Assembly (NCBI GenBank): GCA_905116865.2
Contig: CAJHNH020000850.1
Coordinates: forward strand, 1-64,000
Length of the DNA stretch: 64,000 bases
Direction of reading: 5' to 3'
Source of the DNA: Candidula unifasciata
Lineage: Eukaryota > Mollusca > Gastropoda > Stylommatophora > Geomitridae
This document shows, piece by piece, positions 49,301-59,332 of this stretch. The position numbers were made by a program, and so were the translations under genes. Every line of letters begins with the position of its first letter. The first letter of the stretch is position 1. The notes beneath the pieces were generated by a model. It was not told the origin of the DNA, made no database searches, and was given only the letters and a program-made list of their open reading frames with translations.

Positions 49301-52300
49301 CAAACACTGCAACACTGCACCTCAAACAGTGCAATAGTGTGCCTCAAATACTGCAACACTGCACCTCAAACAGTGCAAAACTGCACCTCAAACAGTGCAA
49401 CACTACACCTCAAACAGTGCAACACTGCACCTCAAACAGTGCAACACTGCACCTCAAACACTGCACCTCAAACAGTGTAACACTGCACCTCAAATACTAC
49501 AACACTGCACCTCAAACAGTGCAACACTGCACCTCAAACAGTGCACCTAAAACAGTGCAACACTGTACCTCAAACAGTGCAACACTGCACCTCAAACAGT
49601 GCATCATTTTGTGGCAAAAGAAAAACTAGGAAACTAAACAGCTGTTCCATCAGCTGAGGCCCTCTGTGTGAGTGAAAACAGCTTAGGCCCTCTGTGTGAG
49701 TGAAAACAACTGAGGCCCTCTATGTGAGTGAAAACAACTGAGGCCCTCTATGTGAGTGAAAACAGCTAAGGCCCTCTGTGTGAGGGAAAACAGCTGAGGC
49801 CCTCTGTGTGAGTGAAAACAGCTTAGGCCCTCTGTGTGAGTGAAAACAACTGAGGCCCTCTATGTGAGTGAAAACAGCTGAGGCCCTCTGTGTGAGTGAA
49901 AACAGCTAAGGCCCTCTGTGTGAGGGAAAACAGCTGAGGCCCTCTGTGTGAGTGAAAACAGCTGAGGCCCTCTGTGTGAGTGAAAACAGCTGAGGCCCTC
50001 TGTGTGAGTGAAAACAGCTGAGGATCTCTGTGTGAGTGAAAACAGCTGAGGCCCTCTGTGTGAGTGAAAACAGCTGAGGCCCTCTGTGTGAGTGAAAACA
50101 GCTGAGGCCCTCTGTGTGAGTGAAAACAGCTTAGGCCCTCTGTGTGAGTGAAAACAGCTGAGGCCCTCTGTGTGAGTGAAAACAGCTGAGGCCCTCTATG
50201 TGAGTGAAAACAGCTAAGGCCCTCTGTGTGAGTGAAAACAGTTGAGGCCCTCTGTGTGAGTGAAAACAGCTAAGGCCCTTTGTATGAGTGAAAATTGCTG
50301 AGGCCCTCTGTGTGAGTGAAAACAGCTGAGGCCCTCTGTGTGAGTGAAAACAGTTGAGGCGCTCTGTGAGAGTGAAAACAGCTGAGGCCCTTTGTGTGAG
50401 GGAAAACAGCTGAGGCCCTCTGTGTGAGTGAAAACAGCTGAGGCCCTTTGTGTGAGGGAAAACAGCTGAGGCCCTCTGTGTGAGTGAAAACAGCTGAGGC
50501 CCTTTGTGTGAGGGAAAACAGCTGAGGCCCTCTGTGTGAGTGAAAACAGCTGAGGCCCTTTGTGTGAGGGAAAACAGCTAAGGATCTCTGTGAGAGTGAA
50601 AACAGCTGGGGCACTCTGTGAGAGTGAAAAAAGCTGAGGCGCTCTGTGAGAGTGAAAACAGCTTAGGCCCTCTGTGTGAGTGAAAACAGATTAGGCCCTC
50701 TGTGTGAGTGAAAACAGATTAGGCCCTCTGTGTGAGTGAAAACAGATTAGGCCCTCTGTGTGAGTGAAAACAGATTAGGCCCTCTGTGTGAGTGAAAACA
50801 GATTAGGCCCTCTGTGTGAGTGAAAACAGATTAGGCCCTCTGTGTGAGTGAAAACAGATTAGGCCCTCTGTGTGAGTGAAAACCGCTGAGGCCCTCTGTG
50901 TTGAGGTTTTGCGGCTAGTAGAAACTTCATCTGCCTTATTTCTTTATACAGAGAATAATGAGGTCAGATATAACCCTGTGATTCAATAACTACAGATATT
51001 GAGAAAGTCTTACTTAATAATGCCCCTCTTGATTTGATACTGGTGCTCAATCTCTCCCAATAGACATTCAATATCTGCAGGCTTGTTCTATAAAAATATA
51101 TTCAATAAATTAAAATGAATATATGAGAGACTTTTCTACACTATACACATTATATTATACACAAAGTGGTTCAAGATAGGGACACTAACTCTACTGCTCC
51201 TGGTTTGCTACCGCTTGGCAGGGTCTATTTCCACATAGTGGCAGCCTCCCTCTCTGCCTGCCTGCCTGTCTGAATGACTACCTGCCTGCCTGCCTGTCTG
51301 TCTGTCTGTCCATCTGTCTGTCTGACTACCTGCCTGTCTACCTGCCTGCCTGTCTGCCTGCCTGTCTGACTGCATTCTTGTCAAGTCAATGACAGCTCCA
51401 GCAGTGGCTCTAAGGATCTCCCTAAAGCTGTCCTTGTTGACTGAGGCACTTGATGCTGATATGAACCCACCACCTTCACCGAATACACCGTACACACTGT
51501 ACACACTGTGAACAGGCCAAATTTTAGTTAGGTGAGAAATCTGCTTCTGATATAAGATCACATATCTTTATATTCTTTGGTAGGTGAGAGTTTCTGACCT
51601 AAGCTCACATATCACTAGACACGAGTTAGGTAGGTAGGTAAGAGTTTCTGACCTAAGCTCACATATCACTAGACACAAGTTAGGTAGGTAGGTAAGAGTT
51701 TCTGACCTAAGCTCACATATCACTAGACACAAGTTAGGTAGGTAGGTAAGAGTTTCTGACCTAAGCTCACATATCACAAGACACAAGTTAGGTAGGTAGG
51801 TAAGAGTTTCTGACCTAAGCTCACATATCACTAGACACAAGTTAGGTAGGTAGGTGAGAGTTTCTGACCTAAGCTCACATATCACTAGACACAAGTTAGG
51901 TAGGTAGGTGAGAGTTTCTGACCTAAGCTCACATATCACTAGACACAAGTTAGGTAGGTAGGTGAGAGTTTCTGACCTAAGCTCACATATCACTAGACAC
52001 GAGTTAGGTAGGTAGGTGAGAGTTTCTGACCTCAGCTCACATATCACTAGACACGAGTTAGGTAGGTAGGTGAGAGTTTCTGACCTAAGCTCACATATCA
52101 CTAGACACGAGTTAGGTAGGTAGGTGAGAGTTTCTGACCTAAGCTCACATATCACTAGACACGAGTTAGGAAGGTAGGTGAGAGTTTCTGACCTCAGCTC
52201 ACATATCACTAGACACGAGTTAGGTAGGTAGGTGAGAGTTTCTGACCTAAGCTCACATATCACTAGACACGAGTTAGGTTCGCCATCAAGGGACAGAGCT

Positions 52301-55300
52301 TGACCCTGTCAGTGATACATATTTCAGATTATAACTGTAAGTGCAATATCTGTCCTAAATTCTATCTCTGATATATGTTCAAGATTATACCTCTGATATA
52401 TATTCTAGATTATACTTCCAATATATATTCTAGATTATACCTCTAATATATGTTGAAGATTATACCTCTGATATATATTCTAGATTATACTTCCAATATA
52501 TGTTCTAGATTCTACCTCTGATAAACAGTCTAGATTATGACTTCCTTATACATTGGTATCATACATGATTATGTTTACTAAAAACAGCACCCCAGGGTAT
52601 AATGGGATCATTACTGCCTCTGTTACATGTAGCTACAGTTGTCATCTGCTGTGTATGTGTTCTGCTGTATTCCATACCAATGTTTGGTCACCTCAATGTT
52701 ATGAGTTTTGTCAACTGTAATAAACAAAACAAAAGTATTGTTCAGGTGTCCTAGACAAAGTCAGGATCAAAGTCCTAGACAATGTCCTCACCCAAGGTCC
52801 ACACAAAAGATATAGCTGGGTATACAGGTTGATGTCAGGAGGTGACTGACCCCAAGGTCCACACCAAAGATATAGCTGGGTTCACAGGTTGATGTCTGAA
52901 GGTGACTGACCCCAAGGTCCACACCAAAGATATAGCTGGGTTCACAGGTTGATGTCTGAAGGTGACTGACCCCAAGGTCCACACCAAAGATATAGCTGGT
53001 TACACAGGTTGATGTCAGGAGGTGACTGACCCCAAGGTTCACTAAAAAGACATAGCTGGTTACACAGGTTGATGTCTAAAGGTGACTGACCCCAAGGTCC
53101 ACACCAAAGATATAGCTGGTTACACAGGTTGAAGTCTGAAGGTGACTGACCCCAAGGTCCCCACCAAAGATATAGCTGGTTACACAGGTTGATGTCTGAA
53201 GGTGACTGACCCCAAGGTCCACACCAAAGATATAGCTGGGTTCACAGGTTGATGTCTGAAGGTGACTGACCCCAAGGTCCACACCAAAGATATATCTGGT
53301 TACACAGGTTGATGTCTGAAGGTGACTGACCCCAAGGTCCCCACCAAAGATATAGCTGGTTACACAGGTTGATGTCTTAAGTTGACTGACCTCAAGGTCC
53401 ACACCAAAGATATAGCTGGGTACACAGGTTGATGTCTGAAGGTGTTTGACCCCAAGGTCCCCACCAAAGATATAGCTGGTTACACAGGTTGATGTCTAAA
53501 GGTGACTGACCCCAAGGTCCACACCAAAGATATAGCTGGGTACACAGGTTGATGTCTGAAGGTGACTGACCCCAAGGTTCCCACCAAAGATATAGGTGGG
53601 TATACAGGTTGATGTCTGAAGGTGACTCACACATAATTATTTTTACCCACCCAAAATAGCAGGGCGCCCTTTGTAGCTAGACCTTCTTAGCCAGTGAAAG
53701 CCGATACCCGGGCTATGCTGATAGAGAATGTGCCATTAAAGTGTACAAATGCCATGCAATTTCTTGAAAACCAAATATTTAGGGGATTGTTTTTTTATTA
53801 GTTTAGAAAATTGAGAGGCCATTATTAAAATTTCTTCAGAGTTACTCAGGATATTCTGCAATCCTGCAGACGGGGTCTTTAAAATGTAGGAGCGAGAGAG
53901 TTAATGTTTACCTGAGAAGGCTGCATGCTGTTCTGCACTGCTATCTCCAGCAACTTGACAAGCCAGTTTCCATGAGAAAGACTGTTGGATGAGAAGACAT
54001 GTTTGAGACAGACTTTAGAGAGAAGAAATGTGTGTGACAGACTGTTGGATGAGAAGAAATGTTTGAGACAGATTTTAGATAAGAATAAATGTGTGTGACA
54101 GATTGTTGGATGAGAAGAAATGTTTCAGACAGATTGTTGGATGGAAAGGAATGTCTGAGACAGACTTTGGATGAGAAGAAATGTTTTAGTCACACCATTG
54201 AATGAGAAGAAATGTTTGAGACCAACTTTGGATGGGAAGGAATGTTTAAGACAGACTTTGGTTGTGAAGGAATGTTTAAGACGGACTTTGGATGTGAAAG
54301 AATGTTTGAGACAGACTGTATGAACTAGGCCAAGAAAACAACAAAAGAAATATTTATGATAGGTCAAAGGGGACATGTTTGAATAATTTTGTTGTTTTTG
54401 TTTTTTGTTTTTTGGTATCAAGTGCCCAGGTGCAACATGCTGATAGAGGGCATGTGGAAGTGGCCAGATTGCATAATGTTATTTTAAAAAACACAAATAT
54501 GTTATATGACATATATCAAGCATATTTACTTCTGTCTAAACATTAACTATATTGCATATCAATACATCAACTACACCTGTAGCTGTAGTTAACTATACAG
54601 TACAACAATACATCATCTACACCTGTAGCTTACATTAACTATTCAGTACATCATCTACACCTGTAGCTTACATTAACTATTCAGTACATCATCTACACCT
54701 GTAGCTAAACATTACCTGTAAGTACATCAATACATCATCTACACCTGTAGCTAAACATTAACTATAAGTACATCAATACATCATCTACACCTGTAGCTAA
54801 ACATTAACAATACTTCTACCTACAGATCAGTTTACACTTGTACTACATATCACTAAGTTTTTATAAAAATGAAAATACTCACGTGGAAGTCAGTTGATCA
54901 CTAGGGTCAAAGGTTGTATTCAGTACTTCCTGGCACCATTCTAGAAGCAGTCTCTTACCCTCACCAGCACTTCTGTTTTGGACACTTTCACCTGTATGTG
55001 ATACAGGCAAAGGCTGCACAATAGGCATCACAGTAAACAGAGAGCACAGAGGCATTACAGTAGACAGAGAGCACATGGTCATTACAGTAAACAAAGAGTA
55101 CATGGGCATTACCATAAACAGAGAACACAGGGGCATTACAGTAAACAGAGAGTACATGGGCATTACAGTAAGCAGAGAGTAATGGGCATTACATTAAACA
55201 GAGAGCACAGGGCATTACAGTAAGCAGACAGCGCAGAGGCATTACAGTAAACAGAGAGTACATGGGCATTACAGTAAACAGAGAACACATTGGCATCTCA

Positions 55301-56832
55301 GTAAACAGAGAGCACATGGGCATTACAGTAAACAGAGAGCACATGGGCATTACAGTAAACACAGAGCACATGGTCATTACAGTAAACAGAGAGCACATGG
55401 TCATTACAGTAAACAGAGAGCACATGGGCATTACAGTAAACAGAGAGCACAAGGCATTACATTAAACAGAGAACACATGGGCATTACAGTAAACAGAGAG
55501 AACATGGGCATTACAGTAAACAGAGAGCACATGAGCATTACAGTAAACAGAGAGCACATGGGCATTACAGTAAACAGTGAGATCATGAGCTTTACAGTAA
55601 ACAGGGTGTACAGGGCATTACAGTAAACAGAGAGTACAGGCATTACAGTAAACAGAGAGCACATGAGCATTACAGTAAACATAGAGCACATGGGCATTAC
55701 AGTAAACAGAGAGCACATGGGCATTACAGTAAACAGAGAGCACATGGGCATTACAGTGAACAGAGAGCACATGGTCATTACAGTAAACAGAGAGCACATG
55801 GGCATTACAGTAAACAGAGAGCACATGGTCATTACAGTAAACAGAGAACACTGAGCATTACAGTAAACAGAGAGCACATGGTCATTACAGTAAACAGAGA
55901 GCACATGAGCATTACAGTAAACAGAGAGCACATGAGCATTACAGTAAACAGAGAGCACATGAGCATCACAGTAAACAGAGAGCACATGGGCATTATGGTA
56001 AACAGAGATCACATGGTCATTACAGTAAACAGAGAGCACATGAGCATTACAGTAAACAGAGAGTACAGGGCATTACAGTAAACAGAGAGTACAGGGCATT
56101 ACAGTAAACAGAGAGTACAGGGCATTACAGTAAACAGAGAGCACATGAGCATTACAGTAAACATAGAGCACATGGGCATTACAGTAAATAGAGAGCACAT
56201 GAGCATTACAGTAAACAGAGAGCACATGGGCATTACAGTGAACAGAGAGCACATGGTCATTACAGTAAACAGAGAGCACATGGGCATTACAGTAAACAGA
56301 GAGCACATGGTCATTACAGTAAACAGAGAACACTGAGCATTACAGTAAACAGAGAGCACATGAGCATTACAGTAAACAGAGAGCACATGAGCATTACAGT
56401 AAATAGAGAGCATATGAGCATCACAGTAAACAGAAAGCACATGGGCATTACAGTAAACAGAGAGCACATGGTCATTACAGTAAACAGAGAGCACATGAGC
56501 ATTACAGTAAACAGAGAGCACATGGGCATAACAGTAAACAGAGAGCACATGAGCATCACAGTAAACAGAGAGCACATGGGCATTATGGTAAACAGAAAGC
56601 ACATGGTCATTACAGTAAACAGAGAGCACATGAGAATTACAGTAAACAGAGAGTACAGGGCATTACAGTAAACAGAGAGTACAGGGCATTACAGTAAACA
56701 GAGAGCACATAAGCATTACAGTAAACAGAGAGTACATGGGCATTACAGTAAACAGAGAGCACATAAGCATTACAGTAAACAGACAGTACAGGAGCATTAC
56801 AGTAAACAGAGAGCACAGGGGCATTACAGTAA

Positions 56833-56863
<31 letters not shown>

Positions 56864-59253
56864 CTTCAGCATTCTGAGCCTTTGAGGTTAATTGCTGCAG
56901 ATATCACCCACCTCCATTCCTCTGTCTGGTTGACTTTCTCTTTCCAGTTGGTGAGCACCAAGTGTTTGCAGGTCTGTCTGGACACTATCCCCCCATCTTC
57001 TTCTTGGTCTGCCTAGTGGTCTACGACCATTCATCTCCCCGGTGTATACAGTTTTTAACTTCTCTGTCGTCTGAAATTCTTTCAATATGCCCCAACAATT
57101 TCAGTCTATGGAAGTCCCCATGGTGTAACGGCTAGATGCCTGTATGCGGATCAGAAGGTCGTTGGTTTGCTCCCTGGGGAAGCCTGACTTTTTTCCAAAA
57201 TGACCTTCACTTGGAGGTCAACCTAGCCTTGAGTGGGTACAGGGTGCAGTCCCAGGAAGTAAAGACAGTCAGTGTGATGCTGACCACATCACCTATCTTG
57301 TGCCGATTGGTCTATACAAATATAGGTCTAGCCCTATATGCCTTATAAGTCTGAAGGTGTGGAACAGGAACCTTCACTTTACTTTTTTCTACTTATTTCA
57401 CTCTGTTAGCTCTCGTGATGCCAGTGATCAGTGGTGATTTAAACAGATTATGAATTTTGTTACGGCTTCTCACTCCACATTCTTTGCTGTTGGCATCTTC
57501 GATGGGTCCAAAGATTTGTCGTAAGACTCTGTTTCCGAAAACCTGTAATAAGACTTCATCTCGTTTTATTTTCATATTATTGATTTGTATGTGGCCAGAG
57601 TTTACATCCTTTCCCTGTCTAGTTATTATAATGTATTCTGTCTTATCTTGATTGATAACTAGTCCCATTTTCTGAGCTGATTCTTTTAAGAGAGTCAGTG
57701 TTTTATCAGTCTTTAGTTCATTTTCTCCAAAGATATCAATGTCATCTGCATATTCAAGTATTCTTGTAGATTCTCCTATGGTACACTCTTGTTTCAATTG
57801 CCTCATAACTTTCTCCAGGGCCCAGTTGAGAAGAAGTGGGCACAGAGCATCACCTTGCTTTAAACCAGGTGTTATTCAAACAACTTCAGAAAATGTTAAG
57901 TCAGACAAACAAATTCTGGAAAGCTCAATCTAAGTAGACAAAAATATTTTTAAACATTTAAAAAGTCAAGTTAGTCAGTCAAACAACCTCATAAAAGGTT
58001 ACTTTAGACAACTAATTTCAGAAATGGTCAAGTCAGGCAAACAGCTACAGAAAAGGTTCATTGAAGTCAGACAAACAAATACAAGAGAGGGGAGACAACT
58101 CTACACCCTGAGTATCTCCATAAAGGATCAAAGCCAAAAAATGGAATGTGTAATTTCTCATTAGCATAGTTTATAAACACCAACCAATGAAATGGATGCC
58201 ATAATGTAGAATTAGGGCCCATAGAACATCCAAGGTGGCCTTGACATTGCTGCTGATTATATCTGCAATTGTGAATATTTAACAGTTATATTTTTCACAT
58301 GGGATGATAAAATGGACATATAGCATGGACAAGTAACAAGGACAGAAATTAAAAGAATAAATAATGTGAACAAAGATAACAGGGACAGAGATTACATGGA
58401 CAGATAGTATGGACAAAGATAACAAGGACAGAGATTACATGGACATATGATTTGGACAGAAATCACACGGACAGAGATAACATGGGCAGATAACACTGAC
58501 AGAGATAACAAAGTCAAGTACATATACTATCTATGTGACATTTGTCAATGTTCATGTTTACAACTTATCAGGTCAAACACCACCATCAAGTGCCTTGACA
58601 ATAGAATACCCCCCTCCCCGATCCCCTCTCCATACATGTCTCTATCAAGTTGAAAACAGGTATCACATTATTCAATACTCCACATGAAATAATAATTCAA
58701 TTATTGCAATGATACATGCAATAGTTAATTGATCAGTTGTGTTGTCCTATGTTCCCTTTGCCTATATCTTGTGGAAGCAAACATGGCCTCACATCTGTGA
58801 GATGTGGGCACTTGAAGACAAGATGTCTAACAGATGTGGAAGATGTAGACACTTGAAGACAAGATGTCTGACAGATGTGGAAGATGTGGACACTTAAAGA
58901 CAAGATATATGACAGATGTGGAAGATGTGGACACTCAAAGGCAAGATGTATGACACAGATATGCAAGACGTTGACACCAAAAGACAAGATGTGTGACAGA
59001 TGTGGAAGATGTGGACACCTGAAGCCAAGATGTCTGACAGACATTTAAAATGTTGACACCCAAAGACAAGATGTCTGACAGATATGGACACTCAAAAACA
59101 AGATTCAGAGATGTGCAAGAAGTGTACAAGTGTACATCCAAAGACAAGATGTTTGACATATGTGCAAGATGTGGACATTGGAAGACAAGAAAATCTGCAA
59201 GTCAGCTTTGGTTGAACAATACTAAGGTGCGGGTGAAGTGATCAAAGTGTGAA

Positions 59254-59332
<79 letters not shown>

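Noticed and set aside
49640..50905. Resemblance to a CRISPR array (regular 28-bp repeats)
   Set aside because: Units are directly adjacent without unique spacers, the context is a eukaryotic intron, and there are no cas genes.
51568..52263. 231-codon frame of 18-residue repeats
   Set aside because: A 54-bp array is a multiple of three and stays open by chance; there is no unique flanking coding sequence.
55431..56629. Several 100-200-codon frames on both strands that look like membrane-protein repeats
   Set aside because: Translations of the 27-bp array; frames on opposite strands are equally long.
57114..57180. A genuine tRNA gene
   Set aside because: The acceptor stem and boxes are only approximate, the anticodon arm is poor, and it continues into a SINE body.
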